This document shows, one piece after another, positions 18,698-27,174 of a stretch of 46,931 bases of DNA. The position numbers and the translations under genes are program-made. Within the stretch, counting starts at the first letter, position 1. Every line of letters begins with the position of its first letter. The stretch is from Candidatus Desulfaltia sp. (GTDB lineage: Bacteria > Desulfobacterota > Desulfobacteria > Desulfobacterales > ETH-SRB1), in contig JAUSPN010000106.1 of NCBI GenBank assembly GCA_030656555.1, positions 72,404 through 119,334 of the forward strand. Reading direction: 5' to 3'. The notes beneath the pieces were generated by a model. The model saw nothing but the letters and a program-made list of their open reading frames with translations. It did no database searches and was not told the DNA's origin.

Positions 18698-18715
18698 ATG
18701 TAAATTATTTTACAT
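18698..18715. promoter_or_regulatory. Palindromic operator upstream of the antitoxin
   Basis: ATGTAAA and TTTACAT flank TTAT. This perfect inverted repeat lies about 20 bases before the antitoxin start, where autoregulatory toxin-antitoxin operators usually sit. Confidence 0.5.
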
Positions 18716-18973
18716 TAGTTGAGACATGGATTGCAAGTAAGATCTTTCAACCATTCGTAGAGTAAAAGGGCTCATAAAAAGTGAAGGGACTTTGGGGATA
18801 TTCATTGGAATATTGGTTTAAATATCAATTTTAGATCAGATAATAAAATCCAATATACCAATCACGCCTGAGTTAAACAATGCAAATTCTTCAAACGCAT
18901 CGGCATTTTGTATATTAAACAAGAACAAAACCTAATTTGCCATTTTGTTGCTCGTGAAAGGCTTTGTTCGCAG

Positions 18974-19276
18974 CTATTTAATTAGTCTATTTAACAGGAC
19001 ATCCTCGATGTTTCGTCTTGAATCCAGAACAGATAAAACGTAAATTTTTATTTCTGCTATTCTAAATTAATTCTCGATATTGGAAAATACCCTGGTCCTT
19101 AAGCTCAGGAACTATGCGGCATCTTTCCGGCATAGTATATAGGCTGGATACTTTTTTTTAATTTCTTGGAAAATCTTTAATGCATTGGCAGGGTTGTCAA
19201 TTGCGATATAATCAATTATCTCTTTTAAATCGTTTTCTGCAACAAGAGCCCATGCAATTTCACAACTTTGATTCAT
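18974..19276 (-). pseudogene. ParE-like toxin broken by frameshift and small deletion
   Basis: Translation starts at 19276, overlapping the antitoxin stop (ATGA), and reads MNQSCEIAWALVAENDLKEI then IDYIAIDNPANALKIFQEIK, the first half of a ParE toxin. At a run of eight A residues (T8 at 19152-19159 on the plus strand) the frame shifts. MPERCRIVPELKDQGIFQYR continues in another frame, then a stop follows ELI. After an apparent deletion of a few codons (the segment that normally reads like SPWRIIY), RIAEIKIYVLSVLDSRRNIE then DVLLNRLIK completes the gene. Two lesions make it non-functional. Confidence 0.7.
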
Positions 19277-19554
19277 TTAAGCTTGTCTTTCAGTGAGCTT
19301 TCTATTTCTTTGAACACTTCCTCTTGAGATTTAATTTTTCCATTTTTAATATCTGATTCGCCCTGAGAAAGAGCCTTTAATATTCCGATTGCATTGCGCA
19401 TGTTCTCATAACTTTCAGGGTCTTGAAGAACAGCGCGCGGCTCACCGTTTTGGGTTATAATAACAGGGCGACGAGTATCGTTTATTTGATTTAACAAATC
19501 GGCTGTTTTTGATTTCAGGTATGTAACCGGTTTTATATCGCTTGTAATATGCAT
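19273..19554 (-). CDS. Phd/YefM-family antitoxin
   Basis: A protein of 93 residues: MHITSDIKPVTYLKSKTADL, then RRPVIITQNGEPRAVLQDPE, the beta-hairpin and DNA-binding fold of Phd/YefM antitoxins. A lysine-rich C-terminal tail follows, where toxin binding normally occurs. A GGAGGTGAA ribosome-binding site precedes the ATG, and a clear sigma-70 promoter lies upstream (19575-19602). The partner ParE gene overlaps its stop but is broken. The intact antitoxin next to a dead toxin could act as an anti-addiction factor or be an orphan regulator. Confidence 0.85.
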   Translation of the reverse strand: MHITSDIKPVTYLKSKTADLLNQINDTRRPVIITQNGEPRAVLQDPESYENMRNAIGILKALSQGESDIKNGKIKSQEEVFKEIESSLKDKLK

Positions 19555-19574
19555 TTTTCACCTCCAGTCCGAAT

Positions 19575-19602
19575 ATGATACTAAATAAAGATCGGTTGTC
19601 AA
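19575..19602 (-). promoter_or_regulatory. Sigma-70 promoter of the Phd-type antitoxin
   Basis: Reading the minus strand, TTGACA (19602-19597), a spacer of 16 bases and TATCAT (19580-19575) precede the antitoxin gene. The -35 box is a perfect consensus. Confidence 0.55.
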
Positions 19603-19804
19603 GAATTGTTTCAGGTCAAGATATATATATCAGGGAAAATCAAGGCTTTTTTTGACAACACTATAAAGTTGCCATGGCAAATTTATAGATAAAATATTGC
19701 ATATCCTTGTTTTATTTTTTTCTTAAATAGTCTTTGGGGAACTTGATTCAGGGAGCAAACTTCGAAAACATGATATTAAATCTTAAGGAAATGATGTGTT
19801 GAGG

Positions 19805-20674
19805 TTAAAGGGCTCGCATATACTCGGGTTTCAAAGCTATTTCCCCTGCAAGCGCGGCATCGATTAATTTGATTGTTGCTTCCTTTTCTTTTGGCAGCCT
19901 GGCCTTTATCGGCAGATAGTTGGAAGCGTGATTTGCATAGAAAAGGCCCTTGGACAGATTCGTAGCAGCGATCATATCTTTAAGTTCTTCCAGCATTTCA
20001 ACAGATTCAAGCAACGTAAACTCGCCGGACACATAATCCTGATACAGCGGTGTGCCTGGAATAAGCATAAGGCTTAGAGCTCCGATATATTCCGGATCTA
20101 TCTCTGAAAGCACACGTCCGGTTTCGGTGGCATGTATTTTTGAACGTGTTTTGCCGGCGATCCCCAGCAACACTGTAATGGAAAGTCGGATTCCCGCTGC
20201 CCTGGCTTTTTTGCCCATCTGGATCATATCGCCGGCTGTCGCGCCTTTGTTGATTTTTTTTAAGGTAACGTCGTCGCCGGTTTCAAGACCCATGTAAATG
20301 ATACCGAGTCCGTGGTCTTTCAGCGTCTTGAGTTCATCAGGGGTCTTTCTTTTCAGGCTCTTGGCATTAGCATATAGTCCTACCCTGGTTACCCATGGGA
20401 GCTGCTTTTCAATTTCTGTTAAAATCGTCAGAAGTCTTTTTGGGGGAACAATCAGTGCGTCCCCATCGCAGATAAACACACGCCTCTGGCGTTTGCAATA
20501 CTGTGCGGCAAATGCGATATCCTCCATGATAATGGAATCAGGCTTTATTTTAAAGCGCTCGCCTCTATATGTGCCGCAGAATGTGCACTTGTTGCGTGAG
20601 CACCCGACGGTAACCTGTAGCAGAATACTGTTAGCCTCGCTTGGAGGACGAATTATGTTGCCTTCATAGTGCAT
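19805..20674 (-). CDS. Radical SAM enzyme
   Basis: A protein of 289 residues. The cluster motif CSRNKCTFC (about residues 25-33) has CX4CX2C spacing, although the usual CX3CX2C is more common in the superfamily. GLYANAKSLKRKTPDEL, GLGIIYMGLETGDD and AGIRLSITVLLGI follow as the later barrel strands, with EYIGALSLMLIPGTPLYQDY near the end. This pattern is found in HemN/Elp3-like radical SAM proteins of unknown substrate. It begins one base after the phosphoesterase gene ends, so both form one transcription unit. The specific reaction is unknown. Confidence 0.8.
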   Translation of the reverse strand: MHYEGNIIRPPSEANSILLQVTVGCSRNKCTFCGTYRGERFKIKPDSIIMEDIAFAAQYCKRQRRVFICDGDALIVPPKRLLTILTEIEKQLPWVTRVGLYANAKSLKRKTPDELKTLKDHGLGIIYMGLETGDDVTLKKINKGATAGDMIQMGKKARAAGIRLSITVLLGIAGKTRSKIHATETGRVLSEIDPEYIGALSLMLIPGTPLYQDYVSGEFTLLESVEMLEELKDMIAATNLSKGLFYANHASNYLPIKARLPKEKEATIKLIDAALAGEIALKPEYMRAL

Positions 20675-20675
20675 T

Positions 20676-21782
20676 TTAAGCCGGTTTCCCCTTTCCTCGC
20701 AGTGTCACGCGGAGGATCTCGCCGGGACGCCAGAGTCTCATGCGCGGTCCCCATGTGCCCGTGCCTCTGCACACGATAACCGTCATACCATCCACCTCGT
20801 AACGTCCCTCCAATAAAGGATACCGGCTTTTAACCAGATAGTCAAACGGCCATATCTGTCCTCCGTGGGTGTGACCGGAGAGCATCAGACCTGCACCGGT
20901 TTTGGCTGCTTTTTCAGCCTGCCAAGGCGTATGTGAAAGAAGGATGGTAGCACCTGGGGGGCGACCCGCGAGCGCTTGCGAGATGGGATCGTCGCTCCGA
21001 CCGTTTCGATACCTGGTGGTGAGATCATCTATGCCTGCCAGGATAAAACCAGGCATCACTTCTTCCCACCCATTGCTTAGCAACTTGAAGCTTGCCTCCT
21101 CAAACAAGCTCGTTTTATCTCCCCCGTAGAATTCGTGATTGCCGGGAACAGCCCAGATACCGTAAGGTGCCCAGAGTTGCTTAAGAGTTGCTATCAACCG
21201 GTCTTCCGGCGGACCATGCCCTTCGAAAATATCCCCGAGCAAAACCACAATGTCGGGCTGCTGCGCCTTTACCTGGGCAACACGAGCCGCCAGCCAACGC
21301 TCGCCAATTTGCGAACCAAGGTGCAGATCGGACAAAGCGACGATCACTGTTCCGTCCATAGCATCAGGAAGGCCGGAAAGGATTACCTCGTATTTTTCTA
21401 TCACCGGGGGCCGGAGGCCCTGTACGAGCGCGATCGCCGAAAGCGCTATGCCGACCAACAAAGCCCATCCTCGCAGCAAGGAAGATAACCGGGGCACGAG
21501 AAAGCCGAAAAGGGTGAAGATATCTATTAAAAGGAGAGGAATAAAAGTCAAAAACAAAACAGCCAACCAGGTCATTCCGAGGAATTCAAGCATTCCTGCC
21601 AAAACCCCCGTTCCGCCGTGCCCTATGACGCGACCAAAGAAAAAAATGGCCCACAGGATCACTCCTGCTCCAATAAGGGTCTTTCGGGACACGTGCCGGT
21701 TTATGAACGGCACGGAGGCGGCCCGCCAAAAAACATAGATATGCATAAATGTGCAGGCTGAAATTAGAATAGTTCTAAACAC
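20676..21782 (-). CDS. Membrane-anchored metallophosphoesterase (YkuE/YaeI-like)
   Basis: A protein of 368 residues. The first 120 or so hold four hydrophobic segments (VILWAIFFFGRVIGHG, LAGMLEFLGMTWLAVLFLTF, ALLVGIALSAIALVQGL). The catalytic domain has ALSDLHLGS, LLGDIFEG, VPGNHEFYGG, LLSHTPWQ and LSGHTHGGQIWPF, the complete metal-binding set of calcineurin-like phosphoesterases. The active site would face the periplasm. Related enzymes remove lipid or phosphodiester phosphates. The start is a GTG at 21782 with GGGGGAG upstream. It is cotranscribed with the radical SAM gene. Confidence 0.85.
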   Translation of the reverse strand: MFRTILISACTFMHIYVFWRAASVPFINRHVSRKTLIGAGVILWAIFFFGRVIGHGGTGVLAGMLEFLGMTWLAVLFLTFIPLLLIDIFTLFGFLVPRLSSLLRGWALLVGIALSAIALVQGLRPPVIEKYEVILSGLPDAMDGTVIVALSDLHLGSQIGERWLAARVAQVKAQQPDIVVLLGDIFEGHGPPEDRLIATLKQLWAPYGIWAVPGNHEFYGGDKTSLFEEASFKLLSNGWEEVMPGFILAGIDDLTTRYRNGRSDDPISQALAGRPPGATILLSHTPWQAEKAAKTGAGLMLSGHTHGGQIWPFDYLVKSRYPLLEGRYEVDGMTVIVCRGTGTWGPRMRLWRPGEILRVTLRGKGKPA

Positions 21783-21813
21783 GGCTCCCCCAGCAAGCGA
21801 CTTGCATAATCAG

Positions 21814-21861
21814 CCATAATTGTCACAAATATTAAACCCCGTTCAATCAATGTATTATTTC
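21814..21861. repeat. 48-bp dispersed repeat, copy 2
   Basis: Second copy of the repeat at 16357-16404, same orientation. The remainder of the 21783-22030 gap is AT-rich and holds nothing else that I recognise. Confidence 0.7.
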
Positions 21862-22032
21862 AAATCATCCACACTACAAGATTTTAAACCGATTTTACGT
21901 TCTTTATCCTTGTTTCGCAAGTTCCTAATATGGATTTGCGAAATAAAGAATATATTATTATGTGTCAACTAAAAAACTGAACTTGCTATTTCCTTGACGC
22001 TCAGCTATTTTTCTGTTAGCGGATTAAAAAAT

Positions 22033-22085
22033 ATTGAAGCTCTCCGCTGCAAGCAGTGGGGAATGAGCTTGCTTTTGCGGTTCAA
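22033..22085 (-). repeat. GAACCGC hairpin repeat, copy A (inverse orientation)
   Basis: Read on the minus strand it runs TTGAACCGCAAAAGCAAGC, then ATTCCCCACTGC and GCGGAGAGCTTCAAT. The inner CCCC/GCGG-type stem makes a hairpin. The same design recurs at 22645, 27087, 30885, 35080, 39267 and 40410. Confidence 0.7.
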
Positions 22086-22659
22086 AAAACTCTTTTACGA
22101 AAAGGCTCAAGAAAAAAACCCGAAGAATATCATGAATGAATCTTTTTTAGAAAAAGTTAGTATTGAAAAAGCGAGTGAATATCTATTTGACTTTGCAATT
22201 GACCATTCAGATATAAAGCTGATTTTACAAGGTTTGCCCGAGGATATAAAAATCAACCGGGTTTCAATGGAATATGAAATTCAATTATTAAAAATCCTGG
22301 GCGTTGGATGGAGCATTTCGTTTTTTTTGGATGAAAGTTCGATAAAAAAAGAATTGTCAGAATCGTTTTGGAGTGCTGTTCAAAGTTTTTCTCAGAGCAT
22401 TTCAACACTCTCGTCTTCATTCACAGGTAAAGAGATTGACTACTTTAATACTTTGAAAGAACGATTAGACACATATTTAAACGCGTTAAATCTTATTTCT
22501 GACAATCCTGATCCTCTGGTATCAGTTGGTCCAAAATTTGCGGAAATTTGTGGAAGTAAAGATAATGCACATATTATGCTGTCTGGATCAAAAGCATTTA
22601 GCCTTTCTGTTGGTGGTGTAAAAAATTATTTCGAGTCTGTCCAAATTGAACCGCGATAG
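22063..22659 (+). CDS. Hypothetical protein, alpha-helical
   Basis: About 198 residues if translation starts at the ATG in the hairpin repeat. A later ATG at 22132 would give 175 residues. The protein is mostly helical and soluble: FLEKVSIEKASEYLFDFAID, then SESFWSAVQSFSQSISTLSS and KEIDYFNTLKERLDTYLNAL. No signal peptide, membrane segment or catalytic motif is visible and I do not recognise the family. It is flanked by hairpin-repeat copies A (22033, inverse) and B (22645, direct), so it lies between inverted copies. The last codons are encoded by copy B. Confidence 0.5.
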   Translation: MSLLLRFKKLFYEKAQEKNPKNIMNESFLEKVSIEKASEYLFDFAIDHSDIKLILQGLPEDIKINRVSMEYEIQLLKILGVGWSISFFLDESSIKKELSESFWSAVQSFSQSISTLSSSFTGKEIDYFNTLKERLDTYLNALNLISDNPDPLVSVGPKFAEICGSKDNAHIMLSGSKAFSLSVGGVKNYFESVQIEPR

Positions 22660-22850
22660 CGAGCGAATCTAAAAATGGCAATTTCTTGCCAAAACACCTG
22701 CTTGTCATTGTAACACCGCTGTTTTATCATTAAAAACCAAGCAAATGCCTGTGACAGATGTTTTTGATAAAAAAGCGAGCGCATTTCTCGCAGCTTGTGG
22801 AAGCGTAAGCAAAGATCCCGCTTATAAGGGGCTGCCGGGAGCTTCAATTC
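22645..22850 (+). repeat. GAACCGC hairpin repeat, copy B, split by an insert
   Basis: ATTGAACCGCGATAGCGAGC starts at 22645, and the rest of the repeat (GCGAGCGCATTTCTCG to GGGAGCTTCAAT) lies at 22774-22848. About 100 bp between the parts duplicate the AGCGAGCG region or represent a small insertion. The repeat ends 32 bases before prfC. Confidence 0.55.
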
Positions 22851-22881
22851 AGGATATAAAGGGGTAAACAAAGAAAAATTT

Positions 22882-24468
22882 ATGGATAGTTTTAATCAAA
22901 AAGAGATTGACCGGAGAAGAACATTCGGAATTATCAGCCATCCTGATGCAGGCAAAACTACGCTGACGGAAAAGCTTCTCCTTTTTGGCGGAGCAATCCA
23001 GCAGGCCGGAGCTGTTAAGGCAAGGAAAGCTGCAAGACATACTATCAGCGACTGGATGTCGATTGAAAAGGAAAGGGGTATCTCAGTTACAACTTCTGTG
23101 ATGAAGTTTAACTACAGGGATTTTGAGATTAATTTGTTAGACACACCGGGCCACCAGGACTTTTCAGAAGATACATACAGGGTGTTGACTGCCGTGGACA
23201 GCGCCCTGATGGTGATTGACAGCGCCAAAGGAGTGGAACCTCAGACCGAAAAGCTCATGGAGGTCTGCAGGATGCGCAACACCCCGATCGTTACATTCAT
23301 AAACAAGCTTGACCGTGAAGGTATGTCGCCCATTAATATCCTTGATGATATCGAGGATAAACTGCAGATCGAATGTACACCGCTTTCCTGGCCTATTGGT
23401 ATGGGCAAGCGCTTTAAAGGTGTATATAATATCTTTCACAAACAGCTTCATATTTTTGAACCAGGCAGGGAAACCCTTGGGCAGGAAGAGATCGTTATTA
23501 ATGATCTGTCTGATCCTGTTCTGGATGAACTTTTAAGGGAACAGGCCGATGAATTGCGGGGAGACATTGCTTTGCTTGAAGGCGCCGTCGATCCGTTTGA
23601 GCGCCAGCATTTTTTAAAAGGGAGCCAGACGCCGGTCTTTTTCGGAAGCGCCATTAATAATTTCGGTGTTAAAGAGATGCTGGATGCATTTGTAGAACTG
23701 GCTCCCCATCCAGGTGTGCGACCGGCTGTTTCCCGTGATGTTTCGCCATACGAAAAGGATTTTTCAGGCTTTGCTTTTAAAATACAGGCAAATATGAACC
23801 CTGCTCACAGAGACAGGATTGCGTTTGTCAGGATCTGTTCAGGAAAATTTAAAAGAGGAATGAGAGTTATCCACCACAGAATCGGAAAAGAGGTAACTTT
23901 TGCCAATGCGACAATCTTCATGGCACAGGACAGGGAAAATGTGGAGGAGGCGTTTCCAGGAGATATTATTGGTATCCATAACCACGGAACCATAAAGATC
24001 GGCGATACATTTACCGAAAAAGAACCTTTGAAATTCAGCGGGATTCCCAATTTTGCACCTGAGCATTTCAGGCGTGTGAGACTGAGAAACCCGTTAAAGG
24101 CAAAGCACCTTCAGAAAGGATTGATCCAGCTCGCAGAGGAGGGGGCTATCCAGGTTTTCAAACCTGCTCTGGGCAGAAACTATATTCTGGGAGCGGTCGG
24201 TGTCCTCCAGTTTGAGGTGGCCATGGCCAGGCTAAAGTCAGAATATGGCGCGGATGCCATATATGAACCTGTGAATTTTAATGTGGCACGCTGGGTCGTA
24301 TGTGATGATCACAAAAAAATGGCTGAATTTGAGAAAAAGAATATAGCCAACATCGCAAGAGATGCTGAAGGGTGCCTCTCATTTCTGACAACCAGTGAAT
24401 GGCAGCTAAATTACTGTATGGAAGAGTGGCCGGAGATAAAGTTTTTTAAGACACGGGAGGTTAGCTGA
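22882..24468 (+). CDS. prfC: Peptide chain release factor 3
   Basis: A protein of 528 residues. The GTPase domain has [18 protein letters not shown] (G1, about 16-33), the switch I region with [36 protein letters not shown] (G3) and FINKLDREG (G4). Domains II and III follow, including [15 protein letters not shown], which is typical of RF3. RF3 removes RF1/RF2 from the ribosome after termination, using GTP. Length matches the family. It is followed 25 bases later by uup on the same strand. Confidence 0.96.
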   Translation: MDSFNQKEIDRRRTFGIISHPDAGKTTLTEKLLLFGGAIQQAGAVKARKAARHTISDWMSIEKERGISVTTSVMKFNYRDFEINLLDTPGHQDFSEDTYRVLTAVDSALMVIDSAKGVEPQTEKLMEVCRMRNTPIVTFINKLDREGMSPINILDDIEDKLQIECTPLSWPIGMGKRFKGVYNIFHKQLHIFEPGRETLGQEEIVINDLSDPVLDELLREQADELRGDIALLEGAVDPFERQHFLKGSQTPVFFGSAINNFGVKEMLDAFVELAPHPGVRPAVSRDVSPYEKDFSGFAFKIQANMNPAHRDRIAFVRICSGKFKRGMRVIHHRIGKEVTFANATIFMAQDRENVEEAFPGDIIGIHNHGTIKIGDTFTEKEPLKFSGIPNFAPEHFRRVRLRNPLKAKHLQKGLIQLAEEGAIQVFKPALGRNYILGAVGVLQFEVAMARLKSEYGADAIYEPVNFNVARWVVCDDHKKMAEFEKKNIANIARDAEGCLSFLTTSEWQLNYCMEEWPEIKFFKTREVS

Positions 24469-24493
24469 TGCAGGTGACTAAGGGGATTGATTT

Positions 24494-26389
24494 ATGGCTA
24501 TGATCGGCATGCGGGACGTGTGCTGGGGATTTGGGGATCCCCCCCTGCTTGAAAAGGTAACGTTTCAGATTGAAAAAGGAGAGCGTGTCTGCCTGGTGGG
24601 TCGCAACGGCGTGGGCAAGTCCACCCTGCTGAAGCTTCTGGCAGGCGAAATCCTTCCTGACAGCGGTGATGTCTGGCGTCAGCAGGGAGCCACTGTGGCC
24701 GTACTGGAGCAGGATGTGTCCACGGAATTTGACGGCACAATCTTTGATGTGGTTGCCGAAGGCCTGGGGCCAAAAGGTAAGGCGCTGGCCGAGCACAACA
24801 GGATTTGTAAACAGCTTGAAACCGTAAACACCCCCGAACTTGTAAAAAGGCAAGATGAACTGCAAAACAGGTTGAACTCCGGTGGCGGATGGGAACTTTT
24901 GAGGCAGGCTGAAAGCATTTTGTCCAGAACCCGGCTCGACCCTGAAAAGAAATTCGCCGATCTTTCAGCGGGCATGAAAAGACGCGCGCTTTTTGCCCGT
25001 GCCCTGGCCGGGCAGCCGGACGTTCTTCTGCTGGACGAGCCAACCAACCATTTTGACATCGACTCCATTATATGGATGGAGGAATTTATTCTGCGTAATG
25101 TAACAACCCTGCTTTTTATCGTCCACGATCGTGCTTTTTTGAAAAAGATTGCCAACCGGATCATGGAGCTGGATCGGGGCAGTCTTGTTTCCTATAACAG
25201 CGATTATGAAACCTACTTGGAACGAAGAGAGGCTGCTCTTGAAGCCGAAGAGAGCCAAAACAGGGTATTTGACAAAAAACTCTCCAAAGAGGAAACCTGG
25301 ATCAGACAAGGTGTCAAGGCCCGCCGAACCAGGAATGAAGGGCGTGTCAGAGCCCTGAAAAAGATGCGCACAGCTTTTCAGGCACGCCGCAAGCAAAGCG
25401 GTAATGTCAGAATGTTGGTTCAGGAGGCGGAAAGGACCGGAAAGCTCGTTATTGAAGCAAAGAATATCAGTTTCTTGCATGGCGCAACCCCTATCATCCA
25501 AGATTTTACCACTGTAATCATGCGCGGGGACAAAGTGGGTATTATCGGTCCTAACGGCGTGGGCAAGACAACTCTGCTGAGAATCCTTTTAAAAGAAATT
25601 TCTCCGCATGACGGGTCTGTTCGCCACGGCGTACATCTTCAGGCAGCCTATTTCGACCAGCTCAGAGCGCAGCTGGATATGAACAAAACAGTTCAGGAAA
25701 ATATCGGCGAAGGGAACGATTTTATCATTTTTAACGGCCAAAAGCGCCATGTGATAAGCTATCTTAAGGATTTTCTCTTTTTACCGGAGAGATGCCGCAC
25801 GCCGGTGCATGTTCTTTCCGGTGGAGAAAAAAACAGGCTGCTTCTGGCAAAGCTTTTTACAAGGCCGGCCAATGTTCTTGTAATGGATGAGCCCACCAAC
25901 GACCTTGACATGGAAACACTGGAGCTTTTAGAGACACTTCTTTTCGAGTACCAGGGGACCCTTTTACTTGTAAGCCATGACCGGGCTTTTTTGAACAATG
26001 TGGTTACAAGCACCCTGGTCTTTGAGGGCCAGGGGCAGGTTATCGAATATGCCGGTGGTTACGATGACTGGCTGATTCAAAGACCGCAGCCCGTACAGGA
26101 GCATTTGCCTGCAACAAAACCATGCAACAAACCCAGGTCTGAAACCAGGCATCTGAAGCCGCGCAAGCTGGGGTTCATGGAAAAACGGGAACTTAAAGAT
26201 CTGCCCCTTAAAATCGACGCCCTTGAAGCTGAGCAAAAAGAGCTATACACGGCCATGTCCGATCCCATGTTTTACAAAAAGGGAAAAGAGGAGGCTGCAA
26301 GGATTCAAACACATTTCGCTGAACTGAAAGATGAAATCGAAGCAGCCTATCTTCGCTGGGAAGCGCTTGAACGTATCGAAAAAGATTAA
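24494..26389 (+). CDS. uup: ABC-F ATPase Uup
   Basis: A protein of 631 residues with two ATPase domains. The first has GRNGVGKSTLLKLLAG (about 36-51) and LLLDEPTNHFDIDSI; its signature reads LSAGMKRR rather than the common LSGG. The linker (about 220-310) is charged and helical. The second domain has GPNGVGKTTLLRILL, LSGGEKNRLLLAKL and VMDEPTNDLDMETL. The C-terminal coiled coil (FMEKRELKDLPLKIDALEAE) marks Uup. These soluble proteins act on ribosomes or on branched DNA intermediates. The glycine-to-alanine change in the first signature is unusual but may be tolerated. The 3' end overlaps the convergent gene at 26386 by four bases. Confidence 0.92.
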   Translation: MAMIGMRDVCWGFGDPPLLEKVTFQIEKGERVCLVGRNGVGKSTLLKLLAGEILPDSGDVWRQQGATVAVLEQDVSTEFDGTIFDVVAEGLGPKGKALAEHNRICKQLETVNTPELVKRQDELQNRLNSGGGWELLRQAESILSRTRLDPEKKFADLSAGMKRRALFARALAGQPDVLLLDEPTNHFDIDSIIWMEEFILRNVTTLLFIVHDRAFLKKIANRIMELDRGSLVSYNSDYETYLERREAALEAEESQNRVFDKKLSKEETWIRQGVKARRTRNEGRVRALKKMRTAFQARRKQSGNVRMLVQEAERTGKLVIEAKNISFLHGATPIIQDFTTVIMRGDKVGIIGPNGVGKTTLLRILLKEISPHDGSVRHGVHLQAAYFDQLRAQLDMNKTVQENIGEGNDFIIFNGQKRHVISYLKDFLFLPERCRTPVHVLSGGEKNRLLLAKLFTRPANVLVMDEPTNDLDMETLELLETLLFEYQGTLLLVSHDRAFLNNVVTSTLVFEGQGQVIEYAGGYDDWLIQRPQPVQEHLPATKPCNKPRSETRHLKPRKLGFMEKRELKDLPLKIDALEAEQKELYTAMSDPMFYKKGKEEAARIQTHFAELKDEIEAAYLRWEALERIEKD

Positions 26390-26949
26390 TTGCCTTTTGC
26401 GGGTCCAAAAGAATTTTCGAAAAGCTCGTAAATTGCTTTGCGGCCTTCGTCACTGAGATTTCGGGTTCCTGTTCCGACAAATGTTTTGTCGATGATAACG
26501 GGCGTTTCAGCAACCCATTTGTTATCTTTCCATGAGAACCATGCTTTGCGTTCCTGGTCATATACGTTGATTGGACGGTTAAAGAGCTTTGCAAGCTCAA
26601 CGCCCCAACCGGTTCCTCCTTTGAAGGTGTCATCCGGCTGTATCCATCCGACCGCTATTACGTAGTAGCCATTGTTGACCATGTGAAAAATAGTCTGTAT
26701 GACCTTCCGTATTTTTTCAGCCTTTGAATAATTCCGTCCCATGCGGGCAGAGACTATTTCCATGCTGACATCCCCCTTGTCAAGTTCTTCCGGACTCAGC
26801 ACCCGGACACCCCTGGTACGTTCGATATTGTGTCCCTTGAACGAAAAGTTAACCTCTTGAATCCCCCAGGATTCCGCAAGCTTTCCGAACTCGGCCTCGG
26901 CTCCCTTATGTCCGCCACTGTAAAGAGTAACATTAGAATAGTCAGTCAT
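26386..26949 (-). CDS. SLOG-like nucleotide-binding protein of unknown role
   Basis: A protein of 187 residues. It begins NVTLYSGGHKGAEAEFGKLA and later has GGTGWGVELAKLFNRPINVY. Glycine-rich loops in this arrangement resemble the SLOG/LOG Rossmann superfamily, which binds nucleotides or their derivatives. The middle contains ARMGRNYSKAEKIRKVIQTI then GYYVIAVGWI. No partner gene is adjacent; it is convergent with uup. The AAAAGGAGATAAAA ribosome-binding site is strong. The superfamily link is by pattern only. Confidence 0.6.
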   Translation of the reverse strand: MTDYSNVTLYSGGHKGAEAEFGKLAESWGIQEVNFSFKGHNIERTRGVRVLSPEELDKGDVSMEIVSARMGRNYSKAEKIRKVIQTIFHMVNNGYYVIAVGWIQPDDTFKGGTGWGVELAKLFNRPINVYDQERKAWFSWKDNKWVAETPVIIDKTFVGTGTRNLSDEGRKAIYELFENSFGPAKGN

Positions 26950-27086
26950 TATTTTTATCTCCTTTTGTTTTTTTACCTTGTTTGCACCTCCGTGTCTCGA
27001 AGGAGTACTCTAAAAGATAAGTTGTTTTTTTCCGATTACAACCTTTTTTACGATTTTATCTCTATTCAAATAACATATCCTCAGCA

Positions 27087-27120
27087 TGAACCGCAATAGC
27101 GAACGCATTTCCGATCCCCA
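27087..27120 (+). repeat. GAACCGC hairpin repeat, copy C (partial)
   Basis: TGAACCGCAATAGCGAACGC followed by ATTTCCGATCCCC is the 5' half of the hairpin repeat. It lies in the divergent gap between the SLOG-like gene and the helicase gene (26950-27174). Confidence 0.6.
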
Positions 27121-27174
27121 AGCCTTCTTATTAATTGTTTACCATAATTGATATTGTGTGGTATATCAGCACTG

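Noticed and set aside
24498-25501. Several long minus-strand ORFs opposite uup
   Set aside because: They overlap each other and a clear ABC-F gene, with no recognisable motifs; typical shadows of GC-richer coding sequence.
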